Source: Chitinophaga barathri
GTDB taxonomy: Bacteria > Bacteroidota > Bacteroidia > Chitinophagales > Chitinophagaceae
Assembly: GCF_003807585.1 (NCBI RefSeq)
Contig: NZ_RMBX01000005.1
Coordinates: 248,001 to 312,000, forward strand
Length of the DNA stretch: 64,000 nucleotides
Direction of reading: 5' to 3'
The translations under genes and the position numbers were made by a program. Positions 55,349 through 63,536 of this stretch are shown here, piece by piece (within the stretch, counting starts at the first letter, position 1; every line of letters starts with the position of its first letter). The notes under the pieces are model-generated. The model worked only from the letters and a program-made list of their open reading frames with translations, did not search any database and was not told where the DNA came from.

Positions 55349-55913
55349 AAATGTAATAAGATGCGTGGAGCTGTCGGACGAGGAATTGACGCGGCTTACA
55401 TCCTACTACACCCTGCAACGGTTCAAAAAGAATGAATATTTGTTGCGGGAAGGACAGGTATGCGATTTCGAGGCGTACGTGCTGGTGGGTTGTTTCAGGA
55501 TCTATTATGAAGACGAGAACCTCCGCGAGCATATTCTTTATTTTGCCGTGGAAGACTGGTGGGTGCTGGACATTGGCAGCTTTATATCCGGTACGCCTTC
55601 CCGGCTGAATATCCAGGCGCTCGAAGATTCGGAAGTGCTGCGGATAGACCGGCCGCAAAAAGAACGATTGTACCGGGAAATGCCGCAGCTGGAGCAGCTT
55701 TTTCGTATCATGAATCAGAAAGCACTGGCTGCATTACAGATGCGCATGATCAGTATGTTATCCAAAAAGGCGGGCCAGCGGCTGGAGGATTTCACCGAGA
55801 AATATCCGACTCTATCGCAACGGATAGCCCAACACCATATCGCATCGTACCTGGGTATATCGCATGAGTTCCTGAGTAAAGTGCGAAAGAACATATTGCG
55901 TAAAAAGAAGTAG
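55323..55913 (+). CDS. Crp/Fnr-family transcriptional regulator
   Basis: A 196 aa regulator. An N-terminal cyclic-nucleotide-type beta barrel (about residues 20-110; KNEYLLREGQVCDFEAYVLV, then HILYFAVEDWWVLDIGSFIS) is followed by a dimer helix and a short C-terminal helix-turn-helix (about 145-195; LSQRIAQHHIASYLGISHEF, then LSKVRKNI). The usual cAMP-binding residues (RxSE-type motif) are not evident, as in many Bacteroidetes relatives. The gene starts inside the hydrolase gene, indicating coupling. The palindrome at 54682-54695 is its likely site. Confidence 0.9.
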   Translation: MNRYPGFDKNVIRCVELSDEELTRLTSYYTLQRFKKNEYLLREGQVCDFEAYVLVGCFRIYYEDENLREHILYFAVEDWWVLDIGSFISGTPSRLNIQALEDSEVLRIDRPQKERLYREMPQLEQLFRIMNQKALAALQMRMISMLSKKAGQRLEDFTEKYPTLSQRIAQHHIASYLGISHEFLSKVRKNILRKKK

Positions 55914-55961
55914 AGGACGACGGGCATTGTCTTTGGAAGGTTCTGTAGGCCCTTTGATCGC

Positions 55962-56840
55962 TCAAACAGCCAGCAGCTTCAGGTACTCCCTGGGAGTCAT
56001 TCCTTTGATCTCTTTGAAGAAATGATTGAAATTAGACAGGCTGTTGTAGCCGGATTCGTATGCCAGACAGGATATCTGCGTTTCGCCGCCGGCCATCAGG
56101 CGGCAGGCGTGCCCAATACGTACTTCGTTCACAAAATTGATAAACGTTTTTTGCGTGCGGCTTTTGAAATACCGGCAAAAGGCCTGCTTGCTCATATTGA
56201 CCAGCGATGCCATATCGTTCAATTGTATGTCCGATTTAAAATGGGTGAAAACGTATTTGAAAACACGGTCTATCCGGTCGTTGTCTTTTGCCTGATAGGT
56301 ATTCACATAGCCGGTGCTCGCGAGTAATTCAAACTCCCTGGTACGGGTGAGCAGGTCCAGCATGCGAATGAACGTGACGAGCTGTTCAAATCCTTTCTGG
56401 CGGGTCATTTCCAGTAACATCTGCCGGAGCGAGGCTTTGGTTCTACCGGTAAATTTCATGCCCCTGGCTGCCTTTTTCAGCAAAGCTTCCACCGGCTTGG
56501 CGCTACCGAACAGTCCCATCGCTTCCTGCAGTTTTTCGGGGTCAAAAAACAGGGCTACCGAACGGGCATATGTTTCCCGCGTGTCCGTATCTTTCTCAAA
56601 ATACCGTTTGTCGTTGTGCCATACGTGCGGAATATCCTGACCCAGCAGGATCAGTTCGTCGCTGCTGAAGTTCTCCACGCTGTCGCCGATAATGCGTTTG
56701 CCTTCGCTTTCCACCACGTACACCAGCTGGCACTCTTTATGAAAATGAAATTCGGTTGAAAAATAAGGAAGGTCTATCACCCGCACGGCGAATACTTCCA
56801 TTTGCACATCTTCCTTTATTTTGGTGAATACCGGCTTCAT
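55962..56840 (-). CDS. AraC-family transcriptional regulator with cupin sensor domain
   Basis: A 292 aa regulator with an N-terminal cupin-like sugar-sensing domain (about residues 15-100; LPYFSTEFHFHKECQLVYVV with paired histidines) and a C-terminal double helix-turn-helix (about 190-290; DMASLVNMSKQAFCRYFKS, ISCLAYESGYNSLSNFNHFF, then GMTPREYLKLL). ATG at 56840 gives the normal AraC/RhaR-like start; the upstream extension to 56984 looks unlike the family. It is divergent from the fucose-type cluster starting at 57105, the usual position for the activator of such a cluster; L-fucose or a derivative is a reasonable guess for its effector. Confidence 0.9.
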   Translation of the reverse strand: MKPVFTKIKEDVQMEVFAVRVIDLPYFSTEFHFHKECQLVYVVESEGKRIIGDSVENFSSDELILLGQDIPHVWHNDKRYFEKDTDTRETYARSVALFFDPEKLQEAMGLFGSAKPVEALLKKAARGMKFTGRTKASLRQMLLEMTRQKGFEQLVTFIRMLDLLTRTREFELLASTGYVNTYQAKDNDRIDRVFKYVFTHFKSDIQLNDMASLVNMSKQAFCRYFKSRTQKTFINFVNEVRIGHACRLMAGGETQISCLAYESGYNSLSNFNHFFKEIKGMTPREYLKLLAV

Positions 56841-57104
56841 AACAAGTGGGATTGTTGCCAGACCTGGCATGGCGAAAATAGTGCAACTGGCGCTAAAATC
56901 AATAGAATTGACCTGTTTTGAGGCAAATAATGCTAAAATACGCTCGGTTTTGGTCATTACCCATTTTGTTTTCCGGCTTTCCACCCGATAGATTTGCTGT
57001 AGTCAGACCACCAGACCGCCTGCCGGAAAAGGAGAGGAATACTTTAACTTTAGTGAACTTAACGTTACTGTAGTGTGTATCCTGTAAAAACAAAAAACGT
57101 GAAA

Positions 57105-57866
57105 ATGCTGAAAGATAAAGTGATCCTCCTTACCGGCGGCGCCGATGGCATCGGCTGGGAATGTGCCATGGCTTACGCCCGCGCGGGCGCTTCGGTATGT
57201 GTTGCGGATATCGATCCCGCGGGTGAAGACAGGGTAGCCTCGCTTAGCGGTGACCATTCTTTTTTCCGCTGCAACGTAACCGACGAAACGGATGTGAGAG
57301 AAACTGTCGGGAAGCTAATGGAAAAATATGGAAGGCTGAACGGTATCCACAACAATGCTGGGCTTGCACAGCCTTCCCGCCCGCTGCACGAAACCAGTTC
57401 CGCCGAATGGGATGCATTGATGAACGTGAACCTGAAAAGCATTTACCTGATGGTAAAATACAGCATAGAGCACCTGAAAGCCGTAAAAGGCTGCATCGTG
57501 AGCACCAGCTCCCTGGTAGGCCGCATCGGGCAGGAAAACCACGCCGCCTACGTGGCCACAAAAGGCGCTGTAAATGCCCTGACGAAAGCAATGGCATTGG
57601 ATTACGCACCGTCCGGCGTACGCGTGAACGCGGTTGCCCCCGCTGCTGTGAGCACTCCCATGTTGCAGGCCTGGAGCCGAGAACAGCCGAACTATGAAGC
57701 CATGCAACAATACCTGGACAGCCTGCAGCCGCTGGGACCAATGCCTTCGGGAGATGTGATCGCGGACGCATGTGTATTCCTGTTCAGTGATGCCGCGCGG
57801 TTTATCACAGGTTGCATACTTCCCGTTACCGGCGGCGCCGAATTGGGCTACAGGGCGCTGATATAA
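57105..57866 (+). CDS. SDR-family NAD(P)-dependent sugar dehydrogenase
   Basis: A 253 aa short-chain dehydrogenase. Cofactor motif TGGADGIG (10-17), NNAG (83-86), the catalytic serine in CIVSTSSLVG (about 135-136), and Tyr149/Lys153 in AAYVATKGAV. It ends with the common ITGCILPVTGG. In oxidative L-fucose pathways an SDR oxidises either L-fucose or 2-keto-3-deoxy-L-fuconate; which one this is cannot be decided by sequence. The next gene, 21 bp on, is L-fuconate dehydratase, so the 2-keto-3-deoxy-L-fuconate step fits well. The ATG at 57105 is preferred; a GTG two codons upstream is possible. Confidence 0.88.
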   Translation: MLKDKVILLTGGADGIGWECAMAYARAGASVCVADIDPAGEDRVASLSGDHSFFRCNVTDETDVRETVGKLMEKYGRLNGIHNNAGLAQPSRPLHETSSAEWDALMNVNLKSIYLMVKYSIEHLKAVKGCIVSTSSLVGRIGQENHAAYVATKGAVNALTKAMALDYAPSGVRVNAVAPAAVSTPMLQAWSREQPNYEAMQQYLDSLQPLGPMPSGDVIADACVFLFSDAARFITGCILPVTGGAELGYRALI

Positions 57867-57887
57867 AAAAATCACAACTATTTCCGC

Positions 57888-59108
57888 ATGATAAAGACTT
57901 TCAGGGTCGACGATAAAAGGTATCAATTAAAAAATGGCGCAGGCAGCGATGCTGTACATAAAGATCCGCTATACGCCTATGCGGCAGCCCGGCTTACAGA
58001 TGAATCGGGCCTCACCGGCTCCGGACTGGCCTTTACGCTGGGGCAGGGAAACGACCTGGTATGCCGTGCGGCGGAGTTTTACGCAAATATGCTGGTAGGG
58101 AACGAAATAGAGGCATTGATGCATGATTTTGGGAAAACGTTCAAGGCAATGTCAGACGAGCAGCAGTTTCGCTGGCTGGGCCCGCATAAAGGCGTGGTCC
58201 ACCTTGGGCTGGCTGCCGTTACCAACGCATGTTTCGACCTCTGGGCGAAAAAAAGAGGCGTGCCGCTCTGGAAATTATTGATCGATCTCAGCCCCGAACA
58301 AATTGTCAATACGCTCGACCTGTCGTATCTCGAAGACGTGCTTACGCGGGAAGAAGCCATTGCATTGCTGAAGCAGGAAGAAGCGGGCGCGGCCGCGCGG
58401 CGGGATATCCTGGCGAAGGGTTACCCGGGTTATGATACTTCCGTGGGCTGGTTCAACTACGACGATGAGCAGGTAAGGGAAAACTGCATCAGGGCGGTTG
58501 CCGGCGGTTTTACCGCTATGAAACTGAAAGTCGGTTCAGCCGATCCGCTGCGCGATATACGCCGGGCGAACATCGTCCGGGAAACGGTTGGGGACCATGT
58601 AAAGGTAATGCTGGACGCCAACCAGCAATGGACCTTGCCGCAGGCGATCTCCATTTGCGGGGAGCTAAAAAAAATGAATCCTTTCTGGGTGGAGGAGCCA
58701 ACCCATCCGGACGATGTACTGGCCCATGTTACGCTCGCCAAAGCCGTGGCCCCTGTGAAGCTTGCCATCGGCGAACATGTGCCTAACCGCATCCTGTTCA
58801 AGAACTACCTGCAATCCGGCTGTACCGGCTTCATCCAGGTGGACGCAGTGAGAGTGGGCGGTGTAAGCGAGTTTATCACCATCAGCCTGCTGAGCAAAAA
58901 GTTCGGCGTACCGGTAGTGCCGCACGTGGGCGATATGGGCCAGCTCCACCAGCACCTGGTGCTTTTTAATCACATCACTGTCGGGCATGAGGCGCTGTTC
59001 CTCGAACATATCCCGCATCTGAAAGAACATTTTGTACATCCTGTCAGGATCGATAATGGCGTGTATATAACACCGCAGGAGCCTGGCAGCAGCTGCGATT
59101 TAAAATAA
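57888..59108 (+). CDS. fucD: L-fuconate dehydratase (enolase superfamily)
   Basis: Dehydrates L-fuconate to 2-keto-3-deoxy-L-fuconate in the cytoplasm. The 406 aa protein follows the FucD pattern from its start (GSDAVHKDPLYAYAAARLTD; FTLGQGNDLVCRAAEF; FRWLGPHKGVVHLGLAAVTN) rather than that of other acid-sugar dehydratases. Catalytic features: K212-x-K214 in MKLKVG, Mg ligands Asp243 (LDANQQW), Glu269 (WVEEP) and Glu296 (GEHVPN), and general base His346 (VPHVGDMGQ). It lies between the SDR and the SSS symporter (5 bp after its stop). The family assignment is strong; use on other 6-deoxy or arabinonic acids is possible. Confidence 0.92.
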   Translation: MIKTFRVDDKRYQLKNGAGSDAVHKDPLYAYAAARLTDESGLTGSGLAFTLGQGNDLVCRAAEFYANMLVGNEIEALMHDFGKTFKAMSDEQQFRWLGPHKGVVHLGLAAVTNACFDLWAKKRGVPLWKLLIDLSPEQIVNTLDLSYLEDVLTREEAIALLKQEEAGAAARRDILAKGYPGYDTSVGWFNYDDEQVRENCIRAVAGGFTAMKLKVGSADPLRDIRRANIVRETVGDHVKVMLDANQQWTLPQAISICGELKKMNPFWVEEPTHPDDVLAHVTLAKAVAPVKLAIGEHVPNRILFKNYLQSGCTGFIQVDAVRVGGVSEFITISLLSKKFGVPVVPHVGDMGQLHQHLVLFNHITVGHEALFLEHIPHLKEHFVHPVRIDNGVYITPQEPGSSCDLK

Positions 59109-59113
59109 CCACT

Positions 59114-60763
59114 ATGACCGGCACCGCGGATATCATCATTACCATCGTTTATGTGCTTTTTATAGTAACTATCGGCTTGTGGGCGGGTACCCGGAAAAAA
59201 AATGCGAAGGGCGATGCTTCCGGCGAGTATTTTCTGGCCGGAAAAACGTTGCGCTGGCCCATGATAGGCCTGGCGCTGTTCGCTACGAACATATCCTGCC
59301 TCCACCTGGTAAGCCTTGCCCAAAGCGGGTTTGATTCAGGCTTGCTGAATGGGAATTTTGAATGGATGGCGGCGTTCACCCTCATTTTGCTCGCGCTTTT
59401 CTTCGTGCCTTTCTACATCCGCTCCGGCGTGCCCACGTTGCCCGATTTCCTGGAAAGAAGATATAACCGCGCCTGCCGTGACTGGCTGGCTTTTGTGTCC
59501 ATCATATCCGCGGTGATCATACATATCGCGTTTTCTTTTCTGGCCGGCGGGATCGTACTGGAAACATTGTTTGGCATCGACATGTATACCAGCATTGTCG
59601 TTATTGCGGCCCTTACAGGGCTGTATACGATCATTGGCGGCCTGCGCGCCGTGGTGGTCACGGAATCTGTCCAGAGCATCGTACTCATTTCGGGTGCTGT
59701 GATCATTACTATCGCCGCATGGACGAAAATGGGCGGCTGGCAGCCGATGACGGCCGTTCTGCATAAACATGGCGCCCTTGAAAAACTCAGTATGCTGCGC
59801 CCCGCGGGTGATTCTTCCGGCATGTCGTGGATGGCTGTGTTTTTTGGATACCCTGTCCTGGGAATCTGGTACTGGTGCGCGGACCAAACTATCGTGCAAC
59901 GGGTGCTGGGAGCAAAAGATGAGAATAACGCCCGCGTTGGGGCTTTGTTTTGCGGGTTCATCAAAATCCTACCCGTTTTTATTTTTGTATTGCCCGGCCT
60001 TTTCGCCTATGCGCTTTACCTCTCCGGCCGCCTTGACGTTAGCTCTTTGCAGCATGCGGGAACAGACGGTAAGATCGTTACAGACACCAAAGGCGTTTAT
60101 ACGTTGATGATCACCCAACTATTGCCCGGCGGGCTGAGGGGAGTTCTGGCCGCGGCCCTGATATCCGGCCTGATGAGCCAGATCGCCGGGGCGCTGAATT
60201 CCATTGCCACGCTGGCCAGCTTCGATCTGTATAAACGCTTCCGCCCGGAAGCTTCTGAAAAAAAATTGGTGCAGGTCGGCCGCTGGTCTTCAGTGATCGC
60301 CCTCCTGGCATCTATAGCGATGCTGCCCCTGCTAAATCGCTACCAGAGCCTTTTTGAAGGCATCAACGACGTGATCGCGCATATTGCCCCGCCTATCACC
60401 TGTGTGTTCCTGTTAGGTATATTCTGGGGAAAGGCCTCGGCAAAATCAGCACAATTCACGCTTTGGATCGGCTCGCTGCTGGGCGCGGCAGTATATGCCG
60501 CCAACAAGCTGTTTCCCGGCAATCCGCTGGGTGGCGTACCGTTCATGATGATGGCGTTCTACCTGTTCATGACATGTGTGCTGATGCAGGTCGCATTATC
60601 ATACCTGTTCCCGGTTGTGCATACGCAACAAAGCAGCGCGCTGTTCTGGAAATCTGCCCGGGAGCCGCTGCAAACTAAAGGCTGGAATGGGATCGGGAAT
60701 TATAAGACATTGTCTGCAGTACTGATCCTCGTAATGGCAGCATTGTACTGGTTCTTCCGATAA
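59114..60763 (+). CDS. Sodium:solute symporter (SSS family, sugar-type)
   Basis: A 549 aa inner-membrane symporter with about 13-14 helices. Sugar-type SSS landmarks: ASGEYFLAGKTLRWPMIGLA, FATNISCLHLVSLAQSGF, PTLPDFLERRYNRACRDW, LYTIIGGLRAVVVTESVQS and GLMSQIAGALNSIATLASFD. It resembles SGLT-like transporters of Bacteroidetes. Being in an L-fucose-type cluster it most likely imports L-fucose or a related 6-deoxy sugar with sodium. The 72-bp gap before the lipoprotein mutarotase suggests the two are made together. Confidence 0.9.
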   Translation: MTGTADIIITIVYVLFIVTIGLWAGTRKKNAKGDASGEYFLAGKTLRWPMIGLALFATNISCLHLVSLAQSGFDSGLLNGNFEWMAAFTLILLALFFVPFYIRSGVPTLPDFLERRYNRACRDWLAFVSIISAVIIHIAFSFLAGGIVLETLFGIDMYTSIVVIAALTGLYTIIGGLRAVVVTESVQSIVLISGAVIITIAAWTKMGGWQPMTAVLHKHGALEKLSMLRPAGDSSGMSWMAVFFGYPVLGIWYWCADQTIVQRVLGAKDENNARVGALFCGFIKILPVFIFVLPGLFAYALYLSGRLDVSSLQHAGTDGKIVTDTKGVYTLMITQLLPGGLRGVLAAALISGLMSQIAGALNSIATLASFDLYKRFRPEASEKKLVQVGRWSSVIALLASIAMLPLLNRYQSLFEGINDVIAHIAPPITCVFLLGIFWGKASAKSAQFTLWIGSLLGAAVYAANKLFPGNPLGGVPFMMMAFYLFMTCVLMQVALSYLFPVVHTQQSSALFWKSAREPLQTKGWNGIGNYKTLSAVLILVMAALYWFFR

Positions 60764-60835
60764 CAGGCGTTGCTGAACCTGTTGTTCTGATAATTTGAAA
60801 GATCATCTTTCCATAAATCCTGTAATCTGACTTCC

Positions 60836-61246
60836 ATGACAAAAAAACTCCTTATTCTGTTCATGCCGGCGCTTTTGCTGGCGGCTTGCGGACAACAGCG
60901 CGGTCCCGCTGTAAGATATGGCATGGCAACAGGCATCAGGCCGGAGAAGATCGCGTATTATAAAGAGTTGCATGCCGCTGTGTGGCCGGGAGTGAGGAAA
61001 ACCATCAGGGAATGTAACATCCGTAATTATTCTATTTATTTGAAAGAAATAGAAGGCAAACATTATCTGTTCAGTTATTTTGAATACACCGGAAGTGATT
61101 TTGAAGCGGACATGAAAAAAATGGCGGCGGACACCGTCACGCAACGCTGGTGGAAAGAAACCGCGCCCGCACAGATCCCCCTGCCTGACGCCGCGGCCGC
61201 CGGGCAGACCTGGAGCGGGATGGAGGAGCTGATGCATCTGGAATAA
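60836..61246 (+). CDS. L-rhamnose/L-fucose mutarotase-family protein with lipoprotein signal
   Basis: A 136 aa protein of the L-rhamnose mutarotase (DUF718, RhaM) family: RYGMATGIRPEKIAYYKELH, AAVWPGVRKTI, NIRNYSIYLKEI, LFSYFEYTGSDFEADM and TQRWWKETAP. His46 and the tyrosine/tryptophan residues of the active site are present. Unlike cytoplasmic RhaM it begins with a lipoprotein signal (MTKKLLILFMPALLLAAC, acylated Cys18), so it should sit in the periplasm or on the outer membrane. It would interconvert sugar anomers before uptake by the symporter encoded just upstream. It is the last gene of the cluster. Confidence 0.9.
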   Translation: MTKKLLILFMPALLLAACGQQRGPAVRYGMATGIRPEKIAYYKELHAAVWPGVRKTIRECNIRNYSIYLKEIEGKHYLFSYFEYTGSDFEADMKKMAADTVTQRWWKETAPAQIPLPDAAAAGQTWSGMEELMHLE

Positions 61247-61271
61247 TAGAAAAAGTGGATGCCCTGCATCT

Positions 61272-63491
61272 TTACCTTTTCTCCAGTTTCAGTACCACGC
61301 TCGTTCTGTTGCCGGATACTACCGGGTTAAAACCAACGTTCATCAGGAATTCGCCGGAATACTGCCTGCTTTCATCGATCTTTGATTTTGTACCCGGGTA
61401 AAGACTGATCTCCTTCAAGCGGTACGTCGCCGCCGGGTCCAGGCCCTTTAAGCGAATGGGAGCGGTACTGCCTTCGTGATAACGGTTGCTGACGAGATAA
61501 TTAAAGACAACGCCTTCGGAGCGGTCTTTACCGATGTAAGCCACGGAGGCCACCGCGCCTTTTCGAGGATCGGCCAGCCGGTACTGGTCGCCCTGCCAAA
61601 CAAGCTGCTTAAAGGAATTGTATTCCCCGATCGCCTGCCGGCAATAAGCCAGGTCTTTTTCATCCAGCTGGCTCACTACGATATCGAATCCCAGCTTGCC
61701 CATCATCGCCACATCTGTCCTGAACTTAATGGGTTGCTTACCCCAGTCCGTTACATGATTGGCCGTTGCAATAGCGGGGTAGAAATAGGAATATTCCCAT
61801 TGAATGAAGATCCTTTCCAACGGATCGGTATTATCGCTGGGCCAGTATTCGGTAAAATATTTCAGGGCCTCGTAGTCTACCCGGCCGCCGCCGCCCGAAC
61901 AAAGCATCATCGGCACATCAGGGTATTTGGTACGGATACGTTTCAGCACATTGTACAGCCCGCGCATGTATTCAATGTAGAAATGGGACTGATTGTTGCC
62001 GAGATATGCGGAATGCGCATTAAATATCACCGCGTTGCAATCCCACTTAATGTAAGCCAGGCCCGGATTGCGGGTAAAAAGATCATCCACCGTGCCGTAC
62101 ACGAAATCCTGCACGGCTGGATTACTGAGATCGAGCACCAGCTGGTGGCGGAAATAATGTTCTTTGCGCGCAGGTTCTTTGATCACCCAGTCCGGGTGCT
62201 TTTCATACAATTCACTTTTAGGGCTCACCATTTCCGGTTCCAACCATATCCCGAACTTCACCTCATTCTTCGTGGCTTCCTTCACCAGGCTGGCGATTCC
62301 ATTCGGCAGTTTGCTCTTGTTTTCCTGCCAGTCGCCGAGGCCGGCAGTGTCACTGTTGCGGGGATATTTGTTGGCAAACCATCCATCGTCCAGCAGGAAA
62401 AGGTCCACACCCAGTTTTTTGGCGTCGTGCAGGAGGCCTTTCAGTTTATTTTCAGAAAAATCGAAATAAGTAGCTTCCCAGTTGTTGAGCAGGCTGAGCC
62501 GGTTGCCCTTACCGTTCAGGATGCGGTAGTTCCTCGCCCAGTCGTGCAACTGACGGCTGGCGTATCCTTTGCCTTTGTCAGAAAGAATATATAAAAATGC
62601 CGGCGTCACAAATTCTTCCACGGGCCTGAGTGTATATGGCGACGCATAATTATTGATCCCGGAAACCAGCCGGAGGTTATCCTGGTAATCGAGCTCAATA
62701 TCCGTCCTGAAATTGCCGCTGTATTCCAAAGCGCCATAGAGCACGGTTCCTTCATCTTCAGTAGCAGGTTTATCCAGCGATATCATGAACACCGAAGGCT
62801 GGAACAGATTGGCCCTGGTGCCCAGTTTTGAATCAAGCGTTTTAATGCCGTGCGTGATCTTTGATTCCTCAGGCTGCATTTCCCTTGCCCAGTCACCATG
62901 ATACTGGTTCAGCCAGAAGCCCTGCGCTTTCAGGTACAGGTTGGCGGAAGCGAATTTCTCCAGCACCACATTCCCTTTTTCCCTGTGGCTGATCGATGAC
63001 CATTGTTCGATCACATCCTGGCTGGGGTAGACTTTGTAATGCAGCACCACTTCAAAATCATACACCGGATCTTTGAGGGTTATTGAAAAGAGAGCGCTGC
63101 TGTCACCCAGCTGTTGCCGCTCATGTTTTACATACCGTAGGTCCAGGGAGCGGTTGCCATCGGCATGCACCACAGCGATCGCCGGTTCCAGCAGGTTGCG
63201 GGAGCCGGATGGCGTGTATGCTGCGTTCAGCACGTTGGTATAATCAGTGGTCTGTTTATATACGGTAGGCACCAATTTATATTCCTGTTCATTCGCCAGC
63301 TTCCTGCCGAAATAAATGACCGACAGGTCTTTATCCTTATCTGCCTCCAACACCAGCGCATTGTTCCGCGTTTCAATGGGAATGATGATATCCTGGGCAT
63401 GCAGGCAATTGGCGCCTGCTCCGAAAAACGTCCATATGGCCCAACAAACCGATTGCCCGACCTTATACTTTCCTTTCCTCCTGCAATTCAT
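61272..63491 (-). CDS. GH36 alpha-galactosidase (exported)
   Basis: A 739 aa alpha-galactosidase that releases terminal alpha-galactose. A signal-like start (about residues 1-32, ending NCLHAQ) precedes the N-terminal beta-supersandwich and the TIM barrel (LNNWEATYFDFSENKLKGLL; FLLDDGWFANKYP; GIWLEPEMVSPKSELYEKHP). The nucleophile Asp484 is in YIKWDCN and the acid/base Asp553 is in WPSDNTDPLER. The C-terminal domain ends with NPVVSGNRTSVVLKLEKR. The gene converges with the fucose cluster (25 bp between stops) and follows the sialate esterase gene by 45 bp on the same strand. Raffinose-type or galactomannan side chains are possible substrates. Confidence 0.94.
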   Translation of the reverse strand: MNCRRKGKYKVGQSVCWAIWTFFGAGANCLHAQDIIIPIETRNNALVLEADKDKDLSVIYFGRKLANEQEYKLVPTVYKQTTDYTNVLNAAYTPSGSRNLLEPAIAVVHADGNRSLDLRYVKHERQQLGDSSALFSITLKDPVYDFEVVLHYKVYPSQDVIEQWSSISHREKGNVVLEKFASANLYLKAQGFWLNQYHGDWAREMQPEESKITHGIKTLDSKLGTRANLFQPSVFMISLDKPATEDEGTVLYGALEYSGNFRTDIELDYQDNLRLVSGINNYASPYTLRPVEEFVTPAFLYILSDKGKGYASRQLHDWARNYRILNGKGNRLSLLNNWEATYFDFSENKLKGLLHDAKKLGVDLFLLDDGWFANKYPRNSDTAGLGDWQENKSKLPNGIASLVKEATKNEVKFGIWLEPEMVSPKSELYEKHPDWVIKEPARKEHYFRHQLVLDLSNPAVQDFVYGTVDDLFTRNPGLAYIKWDCNAVIFNAHSAYLGNNQSHFYIEYMRGLYNVLKRIRTKYPDVPMMLCSGGGGRVDYEALKYFTEYWPSDNTDPLERIFIQWEYSYFYPAIATANHVTDWGKQPIKFRTDVAMMGKLGFDIVVSQLDEKDLAYCRQAIGEYNSFKQLVWQGDQYRLADPRKGAVASVAYIGKDRSEGVVFNYLVSNRYHEGSTAPIRLKGLDPAATYRLKEISLYPGTKSKIDESRQYSGEFLMNVGFNPVVSGNRTSVVLKLEKR

Positions 63492-63536
63492 ATGTATTCT
63501 ATTCTGTTATAAATATTGAGTGTGTTCAATTCTTCA

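Noticed and set aside
56841..56984. A 48-residue extension of the AraC regulator
   Set aside because: It does not look like the family N-terminus; ATG 56840 gives the usual start directly before the cupin domain.
61476..62594. A 372-codon open frame on the plus strand
   Set aside because: Antisense to the GH36 alpha-galactosidase, whose catalytic motifs are clear; the plus-strand product has no family features.
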